Source: an uncultured Anaerotignum sp. (lineage in GTDB: Bacteria > Bacillota > Clostridia > Lachnospirales > Anaerotignaceae). Taken from it: DNA of 64,000 nt. Location of the stretch: contig CAJTQX010000001.1 in assembly GCA_910578425.1 (NCBI GenBank), positions 96,048-160,047 on the forward strand, in the 5' to 3' direction. The stretch's first letter is position 1; the number at the start of each line of letters is the position of its first letter. Positions 53,038 through 61,805 of this stretch are shown here, piece by piece. The notes below the pieces were generated by a model. The model was given only the letters and a program-made list of their open reading frames with translations. It was not told where the DNA came from and did no database searches. The position numbers and the translations under genes are program-made.

Positions 53038-53361
53038 ATGAGCGATGCGATGCGTTTTATTTTGGAAGCTGCCATGATCATCCTTGCGGTTGGAATGTGT
53101 CTGGCGTTTCTGCGTGCGGTAAAAGGGCCGCGCTTTACGGACAGGATTGTTGCCATCAATATGATCGGCACGATGACGACCGCGGTGATTTGTATTCTTT
53201 CCGGTTATCTGGGTGAAACCGCTTTGGTGGATGTTGCCCTTGTTTATACGCTGCTGAGTTTTCTGGCAGTCGTAATTCTCTGCCATGTTGTTACGCTGCA
53301 CCATAAAGGACGGCAGCTTTACCTGAGCAGGAAAGCAAAGGAGGAAAGAGAATGTCAATAA
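53038..53361 (+). CDS. mnhF: Mrp antiporter subunit F (MnhF/MbhB)
   Basis: This 107-residue protein has three membrane helices and the MnhF block RAVKGPRFTDRIVAINMIGT (~22-41), then ALVDVALVYTLLSFLAVV. It starts 3 bases after mnhE and overlaps mnhG by 10 bases. Confidence 0.92.
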   Translation: MSDAMRFILEAAMIILAVGMCLAFLRAVKGPRFTDRIVAINMIGTMTTAVICILSGYLGETALVDVALVYTLLSFLAVVILCHVVTLHHKGRQLYLSRKAKEERECQ

Positions 53362-53663
53362 GAGAGATACTGGCGGCGGTCTGCATTATTCTTGGGATTC
53401 TCGTGTTCTGCTGTTCCATTTTGGGCGTATATCGTTTGAAATATGTGCTGAACCGAATGCACGCGGCTGCACTGGGCGATACGCTTGGACTTTTTCTGGT
53501 CGTGCTTGGGCTTTTGATACTGGGAAAAGATATGTTCCATATGCTGAAATATGCCCTGGTCGTTATTTTTTTCTGGGTTTCCAGCCCGATCGCAACGCAT
53601 ATGATTGCGAAAGTGGAACTGCTGACAGATAAGGATTATGAGGAAAGGATGCGGGGAAAATGA
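53352..53663 (+). CDS. mnhG: Mrp antiporter subunit G (MnhG/MbhC)
   Basis: A 103-residue protein with three membrane helices and the MnhG signature RLKYVLNRMHAAALGDTLGLFL (~26-47) and FWVSSPIATHMIAK. It overlaps both neighbours (ATGA at its stop), so the small subunits are translationally coupled. Confidence 0.92.
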   Translation: MSIREILAAVCIILGILVFCCSILGVYRLKYVLNRMHAAALGDTLGLFLVVLGLLILGKDMFHMLKYALVVIFFWVSSPIATHMIAKVELLTDKDYEERMRGK

Positions 53664-53923
53664 GTACAATGAGTACGGTGATTCAGGTAATATTGGTATT
53701 GTTTCTGATTGCAAGTGCAATCGGGGTTTCGGTAACAGGAAATTTATTCATGGCAGTTATTATCTTTATGGGTTACAGCTCTATTATGGCAATTATATGG
53801 CTTTTTCTGGAATCTCCCGACCTTGCGATTACAGAAGCCGCGGTAGGCGCGGGCGTTGACAGCGTACTGTTTTTCCTGACGCTGAAAAAAGTACACGCGC
53901 TGAAGGGCACAAGGGAGGGCTGA
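53660..53923 (+). CDS. DUF4040 / MbhD-like subunit (split C-terminal piece of MrpA)
   Basis: This 87-residue membrane protein has three helices and the motif ESPDLAITEAAVGAGVDSVLFF (~49-70). The D-x-A-x-T-E-A-x-V-G pattern is that of the DUF4040 segment fused at the end of MrpA in Bacillus, but separate as MbhD in archaeal Mbh. Its separate state points to an Mbh-like origin. Confidence 0.88.
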   Translation: MSTMSTVIQVILVLFLIASAIGVSVTGNLFMAVIIFMGYSSIMAIIWLFLESPDLAITEAAVGAGVDSVLFFLTLKKVHALKGTREG

Positions 53924-54834
53924 TGGCATTGAGTGAAAAAAAATCCTTCTGGCAGAAGCTGAAGGCATGGATAGACGGGGAGGAAATCCTCATCAATGCA
54001 GATAAGTATATCTCGACCAGAGAAAAACCGGAACTGCCGCATTTTGCAAAGCATTTCTCCACGGAGAGTGTTCGTTCCAATAAAAAGCTGTACCGACTTA
54101 TGAGCGTGTTTGTTTCACTGGTGTTCATTGGTATTATGCTGATTACAGTGACGCATCTGCCGACATTTGGCGAGGCGTCAAACCCTTCCAACAATGAGGT
54201 TGCAGAGCGTTATCTGGAAAAGGGCATTGAGGAAACAGGCGCGATCAACTTTGTCGCGGGTATGATTCTGGATTACAGAGCGTTCGATACCTTTGGCGAG
54301 TCCAATGTGCTGTTTTTGGCCGTTATCTGTGTGGTAATGCTTTTGAAGCGCGACAGCAAAAATATCAGTGCGGCAGAGGATCAGGAGAATGCCGAGGACG
54401 ATGTTTTTGACATGGAAGACCTGAAACTGATTCTGAAAAAGGGCAGCAAGACCATTGCGCCACTGGTTATGCTTTACGGAATCTATGTTGTGCTGAACGG
54501 CCATCTTTCCCCGGGCGGCGGTTTTTCAGGCGGATCTATCATCGGCGCGGGTCTGATTTTGTATTCCGCGGCAAACGGGCAGAAGAAAATGCAGACCTTT
54601 TTCACATTCCGCACGTTTACACTGATTAGCGTAGCCTGCCTGCTGACATACTGTGGCTGCAAAAGCTATTCCTTCTTTACCGGTGCAAACCATGTGGGCT
54701 ATGAAATTCCCAAGGGCGTTCCGGGAGCAATACTCAGCTCCGGCTTTATCCTGCCGCTGAATATCTGCGTTGGGCTGATCGTAGCATGTACGATGTATGG
54801 ATTCTATGCATTATTTACCAAAGGAGAAATCTGA
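53923..54834 (+). CDS. MbhE-MnhB fusion subunit
   Basis: The 303-residue protein joins two parts. The N-terminal half (~60-150), with NFVAGMILDYRAFDTFGESNVLF, is the MbhE/MrpA C-terminal segment. The second half (~180-300) is MnhB: APLVMLYGIYVVLNGHLSPGGGFSGG. About 45 cytosolic charged residues precede the first helix, which is unusual. In archaeal Mbh these are separate genes E and F; here they are one chain. It starts on the stop of the previous gene. Confidence 0.88.
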   Translation: MALSEKKSFWQKLKAWIDGEEILINADKYISTREKPELPHFAKHFSTESVRSNKKLYRLMSVFVSLVFIGIMLITVTHLPTFGEASNPSNNEVAERYLEKGIEETGAINFVAGMILDYRAFDTFGESNVLFLAVICVVMLLKRDSKNISAAEDQENAEDDVFDMEDLKLILKKGSKTIAPLVMLYGIYVVLNGHLSPGGGFSGGSIIGAGLILYSAANGQKKMQTFFTFRTFTLISVACLLTYCGCKSYSFFTGANHVGYEIPKGVPGAILSSGFILPLNICVGLIVACTMYGFYALFTKGEI

Positions 54835-54836
54835 TT

Positions 54837-55211
54837 ATGAATCATCTTGCGACAAACTTTTATGAGGCAGCGTCAGTAATCCTGTTTGGCATAGGATTTA
54901 TGAACCTGCTTTTGCAGAATAACCTGATTAAGAAATTTATTGGCCTGAATATCATGGATACTGCCGTTTATCTTTTTCTTGCGGCAAAAGGCTATATTTT
55001 TGGCAGAGTTGCGCCGATTTTGACGAATGGCGTTGTGGACGCGGATTACTATATCAACCCTGTCCCTGCGGGGCTTGTGCTGACGGGCATTGTCGTTTCT
55101 GTCAGCGTTACAGCATTTTCCCTTGCTCTGGTGCAGAGGCTTTATAAGCATTACGGCACGCTGAACATGGATGAAATCATGAAGCTTTCCAGAGAGGAGG
55201 AAGGGGAATAA
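54837..55211 (+). CDS. mnhC: Mrp antiporter subunit C (MnhC/NuoK-like)
   Basis: A 124-residue, three-helix NuoK-like protein with NLIKKFIGLNIMDTAVYLF and a VLTGIVVSVSVTAFSLAL helix carrying the T-x-I-V-V-S/G-x-x-V motif of MrpC. ATG 54837 follows AAAGGAG and lies two bases after the previous stop; it ends on the TAATG start of the next gene. Confidence 0.9.
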   Translation: MNHLATNFYEAASVILFGIGFMNLLLQNNLIKKFIGLNIMDTAVYLFLAAKGYIFGRVAPILTNGVVDADYYINPVPAGLVLTGIVVSVSVTAFSLALVQRLYKHYGTLNMDEIMKLSREEEGE

Positions 55212-56719
55212 TGGCGCATGTAAACTTTGTACATAATATACCTTTCTTCAGTATCTTTCTGGCAATGTTCTGCGGCATCATCACGCCGTTGGTGAAAAAC
55301 GGGCGGACTGCCCGCAAAATTCATGGCACGATGGTATTTATTATAATGATACTTTCGGCGATACTGCTGCTAAATGTATCGGAAAATCACGAAACCTTTA
55401 CCTTTATGATGGGGCATTTCCCTGCACCATGGGGAAATGAACTGCGCGCTGGTCCGCTGGAGGCATTGATGGCACTGACGTTCAGCGTGGTGATGTTCCT
55501 GACGGTAATGGGCGGCAGTGAGTTTATTTATAAGGAAATTGTACCGGAAAAACAGAATTTGTATTTTATTATGCTGAATGCCCTGTTTGGGGCAATGCTT
55601 GCATTGGTATATACAAATGATATTTTTACGGCATATGTATTTATAGAAATCAACACCATTGCATCCTGTGCGCTGATTATGGCAAAAGGCACGGCACAGG
55701 CGATGGTTGGGACAACACATTACCTTGTAATCAGCCTGCTGGGGTCGGGGCTGTTCCTGCTGGGGGTCTGTATCCTTTACAGTATTACGGGGCACCTGCT
55801 TATGCCGCAGATGAAAGAGGCTGTTGTGCGACTGATGGCTACAGGGGATTACCATTTTCCTCTGCTTGTTGTGACGGGATTTATGTTTATCGGTATTGCA
55901 ATCAAAAGCGCGCTGTTCCCGTTTCATTCCATGCTGCCCGGCGCGTACGGCGCGGCTGTGCCGACTTCCAGCGCGATCCTTTCCGGCCTTGTGCTGAAAA
56001 GCTATATTATTCTTGGGATTAAGCTGGTATACGGCGTATTCTCTGTCGATGTGATGCATCAGCTGAAAATTGTTGACGTGCTGTTTGTTTTCGGCTTGGC
56101 TGGTATGGTAATGGGGTCGCTTTATGCAATGCGGGAAACACGAATGAAACGTATGCTCGCATATTCTTCCGTTGCGCAAATCGGATATATTTACATGGGC
56201 ATTGGCCTTGGGACAAGAATAGGTATGACAGCGGCATGTTTCCATATTCTGGCGCATGCCATTACAAAAACGATGCTGTTCGTCTGCTGCGGGCAGATGG
56301 TAGAGGATTCTGGAAATAAGGAACAGATCTTCCATCTGAAAGGGGCGGGGCTGCGCAATCCCCTTGCCGGAATTGGCTTTACAGTCGGCGCGCTTTCCAT
56401 GGTCGGCGTGCCTTTGACGGCAGGGTTTATTTCAAAGCTATATTTTGCCTCGGCTTCGGTTTACGCGCCGGGAAAAATGGCGGCGGTTCTGGTTGTGCTT
56501 GCAATCAGTATGATACTGAACGCATTATATTTCCTGCCTTCCACCATTGCAATCTGGACACCGGCAAAAACAGAAGATCAGGCAAAGCCTGCCCATATTT
56601 CCGTTTCTCCGGCATTTGGTATTGCAGTTGTACTGTTCATTGTCGCCAACATTACATTAGGTATCTGGTACCGCCCGTTCATTCATATCATTGAAATGGG
56701 TATTAGCTTGCTGCAATGA
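55211..56719 (+). CDS. Proton-conducting antiporter subunit D1 (MnhD/MbhH-like)
   Basis: This 502-residue protein has about 14 membrane helices and resembles MrpD/NuoN. The ion-path glutamate is present in AYVFIEINT (~142), and the mid-membrane lysine in FIGIAIKSALFPFHSMLPGAY. HAITKTMLFVCCG supplies the late helix Lys. It follows the MbhABCD(EF)G gene order exactly, so it is the equivalent of MbhH. Three paralogues follow. Confidence 0.9.
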   Translation: MAHVNFVHNIPFFSIFLAMFCGIITPLVKNGRTARKIHGTMVFIIMILSAILLLNVSENHETFTFMMGHFPAPWGNELRAGPLEALMALTFSVVMFLTVMGGSEFIYKEIVPEKQNLYFIMLNALFGAMLALVYTNDIFTAYVFIEINTIASCALIMAKGTAQAMVGTTHYLVISLLGSGLFLLGVCILYSITGHLLMPQMKEAVVRLMATGDYHFPLLVVTGFMFIGIAIKSALFPFHSMLPGAYGAAVPTSSAILSGLVLKSYIILGIKLVYGVFSVDVMHQLKIVDVLFVFGLAGMVMGSLYAMRETRMKRMLAYSSVAQIGYIYMGIGLGTRIGMTAACFHILAHAITKTMLFVCCGQMVEDSGNKEQIFHLKGAGLRNPLAGIGFTVGALSMVGVPLTAGFISKLYFASASVYAPGKMAAVLVVLAISMILNALYFLPSTIAIWTPAKTEDQAKPAHISVSPAFGIAVVLFIVANITLGIWYRPFIHIIEMGISLLQ

Positions 56720-56748
56720 TGAAACCATGAGAGGATGAGGTGAGGAAA

Positions 56749-58215
56749 ATGAACGGAAATATGATTCTGCTGCTTCCTGTGATACTGCCTCTGATTGCCG
56801 GGCTGGTTACCGGCTTTTTGAAGGAGGAAAAGCAGCGTAATCTTTGGGTATTTATTGTAATGGCGGTAGAAACAGGGCTGGTCTGGATGCTGGCTTTTGG
56901 GGACTATTCGCTGGAAGTATGGCGGTTTACAGACCGGCTTGCTATTGTATACCATACAGATGGGCTGGCGAAATTCTTTGCCTGCCTGATCAGCACAGTA
57001 TGGCTTCTGGCAGCGGTATACTCTATGGAATATATGAAACACGAACATAAGCCGGCAAGGTTTTTCATGTTTTACATACTTTCGCTGGGGGCACTGATGA
57101 GCTTGTGCTTCTCCGCAAATATGATGACGATGTATTTGTCCTATGAATATATGACAGTTCTGACGCTCCCGCTTGTGATTCATACAGGTACGCCGGAGGC
57201 TGTACGCGCGGGTATGAAATATCTTGGTTATTCCATGTTTGGCGCAGGGCTTGGGCTGATGGGCTTCTTCTTCCTGAATACATATTGTGTGACAACAGAC
57301 TTTATACCGGGCGGAACACTGGATATGTCGTTTATCAACGGCAGAGAGAATATGATGCTTGCCGTATTTTTCCTGATGTCCATAGGCTTCGGCTGTAAGG
57401 CGGGCATGTTCCCGCTGCACGCGTGGCTGCCGACAGCGCATCCGGTCGCGCCTTCTCCGGCTTCCGCTGTGCTTTCCGGTATTATTACAAAAGCGGGCGT
57501 AATCGCTGTTATCCGTGTAACGTTCTATCTGTTTGGCGCGGATTTTCTGCGGGGAACATGGGCGCAGGCGGCACTGATGACGCTTGCGATTATTACGGTA
57601 TTTATGGGCTCTATGCTGGCGTACAAGGAAAAGCTGTTGAAAAAACGACTGGCTTATTCTACAGTCAGTCAGGTTTCCTATGTCCTGTTCGGGCTGATGC
57701 TGCTTTCGCCTGTGGGTTTCATGGGCGCGCTGCTTCAGGTCCTGTTCCATGCAACAGCAAAGAACATCCTGTTCCTTTCTGCGGGCGCGATTATTTACAA
57801 GACAGAAAAAACGTATGTTTATCAGTATAAAGGGCTGGGCAAGGAAATGCCTGTTGTGATGTGGTGCTTTGCCATTGCTTCACTTTCGCTGATCGGTATT
57901 CCGCCTGTCAGCGGGTTTGTCAGCAAATGGTATCTTGCTCAGGGCGGCCTTTCTTCTGTATTCGGTACGCTGGGAATCGTTGGCGTGGCTGTGCTGATGG
58001 TCAGCGCGCTTTTGACGGCGGGGTACCTTCTGCCAATCGTGATTGACGCATTTTTCCCGGGCAGGGATTTTGATTATGCATCTCTGCGGAAAAAGGAACC
58101 CAATTTCCTGATGACTGTGCCGTTGGTGCTGTTTTCCATCGCGGCTGTGGTGTTCGGCGTAATGCCCGGCGGGCTGATGGATATGATTGCCAATATCAGC
58201 GGAATGATTTTCTAA
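56749..58215 (+). CDS. Proton-conducting antiporter subunit D2
   Basis: A 488-residue paralogue of D1 with about 14 helices. The key charges are kept: Glu in YLSYEYMTVLTLPLV, Lys in FGCKAGMFPLHAWLPTAHP, and ATAKNILFLSAGAI. It belongs to the broad NuoL/M/N-MrpA/D family. ATG 56749 follows GAGGTGAGGA; a GTG at 56740 is in frame but lies in the ribosome site. It is one of three extra channel subunits not found in standard Mrp. Confidence 0.88.
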   Translation: MNGNMILLLPVILPLIAGLVTGFLKEEKQRNLWVFIVMAVETGLVWMLAFGDYSLEVWRFTDRLAIVYHTDGLAKFFACLISTVWLLAAVYSMEYMKHEHKPARFFMFYILSLGALMSLCFSANMMTMYLSYEYMTVLTLPLVIHTGTPEAVRAGMKYLGYSMFGAGLGLMGFFFLNTYCVTTDFIPGGTLDMSFINGRENMMLAVFFLMSIGFGCKAGMFPLHAWLPTAHPVAPSPASAVLSGIITKAGVIAVIRVTFYLFGADFLRGTWAQAALMTLAIITVFMGSMLAYKEKLLKKRLAYSTVSQVSYVLFGLMLLSPVGFMGALLQVLFHATAKNILFLSAGAIIYKTEKTYVYQYKGLGKEMPVVMWCFAIASLSLIGIPPVSGFVSKWYLAQGGLSSVFGTLGIVGVAVLMVSALLTAGYLLPIVIDAFFPGRDFDYASLRKKEPNFLMTVPLVLFSIAAVVFGVMPGGLMDMIANISGMIF

Positions 58216-58233
58216 GGGAGAGGGAGGAACGAT

Positions 58234-59712
58234 ATGAACGCATTTGCGACATTGTTGCCGGTGATCTTTCCGATTATTGCGGGAATCGGACTGCTGCCGG
58301 TAAAATTTAAGGACAGGAAGGACCGCGAGAAATGGGTGCTTTCCATTGTTGTGCTGAACGCGCTGTTCGCGCTTTATGCCATTTGGGGAGTCGGCGGGGC
58401 ATATGTTACGCTGTTCCGCTTCAGCGAGAAGCTCTCTCTGGGTTTCCATATTGACGGGCTTTCCAAGGTATTCGGGACAATGGTTTCCCTGCTTTGGATT
58501 ATTACAACAGTATACGCCTTTGAATATATGACGCATGAGGGCAAGGAGGATAAATTCTTTGCGTTCTTCATCATGACATTCGGCGTTGTGCTGGGAATCG
58601 CGTTTTCAGGGAACTTCCTGACGATGTATCTGTTTTACGAATTTCTGACGTTGGCGACACTGCCGCTCGTGATGCACGCGATGGACAACAAAGCGCGCCA
58701 TGCCGGAAAAACGTATATCTTATATATGATGTTCGGCGCGTCCCTGGCATTTATTGGATTTGTTTTTATCTACTGCTACGGCAGTACAACGGATTTTGTG
58801 ACAGGCGGCGTATTGAATCCGGCTTTGGTGGCAGGGCATGAGGAACTGCTGCGCATGGTATTTGTGATGGCGTTTTTCGGCTTTGGCGTAAAAGCGGCGG
58901 TATTCCCGTTTTACAGATGGCTGCCGAAAGCGTCTGTCGCGCCTACGCCTGTTACGGCACTGCTGCACGCGGTGGCAGTCGTAAAATCCGGTGTTTTCGC
59001 GATCATCCGCCTGACATATTACAGCTTTGGCACGTCCTTCCTGATTGGGACATGGGCGCAGAATGTCATGCTGATTATTGCGGCAATTACGATTGTATTT
59101 GGTTCGACAGTCGCACTCCGCACGCCCCATATTAAGCGGCGGTTCGCATATTCAACGGTTTCCAATCTGTCTTATATCATTTTCGGTGTGGCTATCATGA
59201 CGCCTGCCGGTCTGGCGGCAGGGCTTTTGCATATGGTCTGCCATGCAGTAATCAAAATTACGCTGTTCTTTACAGCGGGCGCGATACTGTATAAGACACA
59301 CAGAGAATATCTGTATGAAGTAGAAGGGTTTGCGAAATATATGCCCATTACGTTTGCGACAATGGCAGTTACAGGTATCGGGCTGGTTGGTATTCCGCCG
59401 TTTGCGGGCTTCAACAGCAAATGGGCATTGGCGACGGCAGCAGTGGAAAGCGGGAACGCAATGACGTATTTCGGCATTGCAGCACTAATTATTTCCGCAC
59501 TGCTGACTGCACTTTATATTTTCTATATCATAGTGCGGGCATATTTCCCCAGAAAACGGGAATATCCGGCTGGATATTATGACCATGTATCAGACCCGAA
59601 CGGCTATATGACAGTTCCACTGGTGCTTTTGGCTGTTGTTTCCATTGTGATTGCGCTGTTCCCTGATACGCTGCTGCATATCATGCAGAACGCTGTGCTT
59701 GGAATTTTGTAA
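58234..59712 (+). CDS. Proton-conducting antiporter subunit D3
   Basis: At 492 residues it closely resembles D2, as shown by shared LTMYLFYEFLTLATLPLVMH and GFGVKAAVFPFYRWLPKASV blocks; it probably arose by tandem duplication. Charged channel residues are kept. AGAGGGAGG precedes the ATG, 18 bases after D2. Confidence 0.88.
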   Translation: MNAFATLLPVIFPIIAGIGLLPVKFKDRKDREKWVLSIVVLNALFALYAIWGVGGAYVTLFRFSEKLSLGFHIDGLSKVFGTMVSLLWIITTVYAFEYMTHEGKEDKFFAFFIMTFGVVLGIAFSGNFLTMYLFYEFLTLATLPLVMHAMDNKARHAGKTYILYMMFGASLAFIGFVFIYCYGSTTDFVTGGVLNPALVAGHEELLRMVFVMAFFGFGVKAAVFPFYRWLPKASVAPTPVTALLHAVAVVKSGVFAIIRLTYYSFGTSFLIGTWAQNVMLIIAAITIVFGSTVALRTPHIKRRFAYSTVSNLSYIIFGVAIMTPAGLAAGLLHMVCHAVIKITLFFTAGAILYKTHREYLYEVEGFAKYMPITFATMAVTGIGLVGIPPFAGFNSKWALATAAVESGNAMTYFGIAALIISALLTALYIFYIIVRAYFPRKREYPAGYYDHVSDPNGYMTVPLVLLAVVSIVIALFPDTLLHIMQNAVLGIL

Positions 59713-59727
59713 AAGGAGGAGAGAAAA

Positions 59728-61686
59728 ATGGAAGTACTTCAAAACAGTATGCTGCCGATTTTAGCTTTCTTCCCTATGCTCGGCGCGGTGGTTGGCTACG
59801 GTATTGGCCGCAGCAATAAAAAAGCAAGGGATATATGGGCGTGGATACTTGCCGCGCTGACGTTTGCAGGAAGTTTAACATTGATTGGCAAGGAATCGGT
59901 TTATTCGCTGCCGGGCTTCTGCGGCTTGGGTATCAGCTTTGCCGCCGATGGATTTGGCGTTGTGCTGGCTGTGCTGACAGGCGCGATCTGGCTTTTGACA
60001 ACGTTATTTTCCAAAGAATATATGGCGGATGAACGGAACAGGAACCGCTATTACTTTTTCGTGTTCCTGACACTTGGCGCGACAATGGGTATTTTCCTTT
60101 CCGCTGATTTGTTTACAACACTGATTTTCTTTGAAATCATGTCCTTCACATCTTTTGTGCTGGTTATCCATGAGGAAAGCGAAATTTCTATCCGCTCCGC
60201 GCAGACGTATCTTGCTGTGGCCGTCATCGGCGGTTTGGTGACTCTGATGGGGCTGTTTATGATGTACCATGTGGCGGGAACATTGGATATGAACGAACTT
60301 TCTGTGTTTATACAGGCACAGCCGGACAGGAAGCCGCTGTATATGATTGGCTTTTTGATATTGTTTGGCTTTGGTGCAAAGGCGGGGCTGTTTCCGCTTC
60401 ATATCTGGCTGCCGGGAGCGTATACGGTTGCGCCCGCACCGTCCAGCGCGCTTCTTTCCTGTCTGCTGACGAAAACAGGCGTATTCGGTGTAATTGTGGT
60501 AAGCTGCAAACTGTTCCTGCACGATGCGGCATGGGGCGGCATGATACTGATACTGGGATTGATTACAATGGTAATGGGTGCGGTACTGGCGGTATTCTCC
60601 GTCAATTTGAAGCGGACGCTGGCGTGCTCCTCAATGTCACAGATTGGCTTTATGATTATTGCAATCGGCATGCAGGGGCTTCTGGGCGAACATAACGCCC
60701 TGGCGGCGGCAGGTACGTTCCTGCATTTCATCAACCACTCCCTGCTGAAGCTGGTGCTGTTTCTCTGTGCCGGCGTTGTGTTCATGAACATGAAGGAACT
60801 GGATTTGAACAAGGTGCGCGGGTTCGGCAGGGATAAACCTTTGCTGAAAATTATTTTCCTGACAGGGCTGCTCGGGATTGCGGGCGTGCCGCTGTTCAAT
60901 GGCTATATCAGCAAAACTTTAATACACGAGAGCATTGTGGAATACATTGCCGTGCTTGCGGCGGCGGGACAGTCTACGGCGTTTATGCGGTTTGCAGAGG
61001 GTTTGTTTCTGTTCTCTGGCGGATTGACGCTGGCATATATGACGAAGCTGTTCGTCGCGGTATTTTTAGAGGAAAACCCGTATCCTGTAGCAAGGAAGAA
61101 AACGGGGCCCTATATGAGCAGATTGACGGCGGCTGTGCTTGTGATTGGTGCGGTTGTGCTTCCTGTGCTGGGGCTCTTGCCGCATGCGACGCAGGACGTT
61201 CTGGCGGAAATGGGACGCGGCTTTATGAATGCCCATGCGCCGGAGCATGTGGTGCATTACTTTGCATGGGTTAACCTCAAGGGTGCGGTGATTTCCATTG
61301 TTGTTGGTGCAGTGGTATATTTCCTGTTTATCCGAAAAGCATTGATGACAAAGGATGCGAACGGAAATCTTGTTTATGCAGATCGCTGGCCGGAATGGTT
61401 CAATATTGAGGATAAAATCTATCGTCCGGTACTGCTGGTCTGTCTGCCGTATATTGGCGGGTTTGCCGCAAGGCTGGCTGGCTCTCTGACAGATGGCTTT
61501 ATCGCAATACTGCGTATGGTAATTTTCAATGATGATAATGGCAGAGTTGTGCCGCCGGAAGATAAATACTTTTCCGCTTATACCGATGGGGAAACCGACA
61601 AAACGGTTTACCGCGAAGGCTTTGCGCGAAGCCTGCTTATGATAGGCATTGGTCTGGCGATTGCTATGATTTATATTTTGAATTGA
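59728..61686 (+). CDS. Proton-conducting antiporter subunit D4, long form
   Basis: This 652-residue paralogue has the channel core with Glu in LIFFEIMSFTSF (~137) and Lys in GFGAKAGLFPLHIWLPGAY. It carries about 150 extra C-terminal residues with further helices and a soluble stretch (WFNIEDKIYRPVL, then an acidic VPPEDKYFSAYTDGE). The length approaches NuoL/HyfB rather than MrpD, so it may cap the array of channels. It closes the operon; a terminator follows. No hydrogenase or quinone-module gene is present. Confidence 0.88.
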   Translation: MEVLQNSMLPILAFFPMLGAVVGYGIGRSNKKARDIWAWILAALTFAGSLTLIGKESVYSLPGFCGLGISFAADGFGVVLAVLTGAIWLLTTLFSKEYMADERNRNRYYFFVFLTLGATMGIFLSADLFTTLIFFEIMSFTSFVLVIHEESEISIRSAQTYLAVAVIGGLVTLMGLFMMYHVAGTLDMNELSVFIQAQPDRKPLYMIGFLILFGFGAKAGLFPLHIWLPGAYTVAPAPSSALLSCLLTKTGVFGVIVVSCKLFLHDAAWGGMILILGLITMVMGAVLAVFSVNLKRTLACSSMSQIGFMIIAIGMQGLLGEHNALAAAGTFLHFINHSLLKLVLFLCAGVVFMNMKELDLNKVRGFGRDKPLLKIIFLTGLLGIAGVPLFNGYISKTLIHESIVEYIAVLAAAGQSTAFMRFAEGLFLFSGGLTLAYMTKLFVAVFLEENPYPVARKKTGPYMSRLTAAVLVIGAVVLPVLGLLPHATQDVLAEMGRGFMNAHAPEHVVHYFAWVNLKGAVISIVVGAVVYFLFIRKALMTKDANGNLVYADRWPEWFNIEDKIYRPVLLVCLPYIGGFAARLAGSLTDGFIAILRMVIFNDDNGRVVPPEDKYFSAYTDGETDKTVYREGFARSLLMIGIGLAIAMIYILN

Positions 61687-61696
61687 CGTCTGCTGA

Positions 61697-61732
61697 ATCC
61701 CTGTGAAGGGCACCTTCATGGGGATTTTTGCG
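61697..61732 (+). terminator. Terminator of the antiporter operon
   Basis: AATCCCTGTGAAGG pairs with CCTTCATGGGGATT (one mismatch) and runs into TTTTT. Confidence 0.85.
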
Positions 61733-61740
61733 TTCCGAGT

Positions 61741-61769
61741 TTGACAGGGCGCGGACGGCACGCTACAAT
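61741..61769 (+). promoter_or_regulatory. Promoter of apbE
   Basis: TTGACA 61741-61746, a 17-base spacer and TACAAT 61764-61769. Confidence 0.75.
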
Positions 61770-61805
61770 AGAACAGGAGAACACATCGGCAAAGGGGAGG
61801 AGCGC

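Noticed and set aside
52576..61686. Membrane-bound hydrogenase or formate hydrogenlyase operon
   Set aside because: The order matches the Mbh ion module, but no NiFe large or small subunit, NuoH/I-like gene or maturation gene is in or after the operon in this window.
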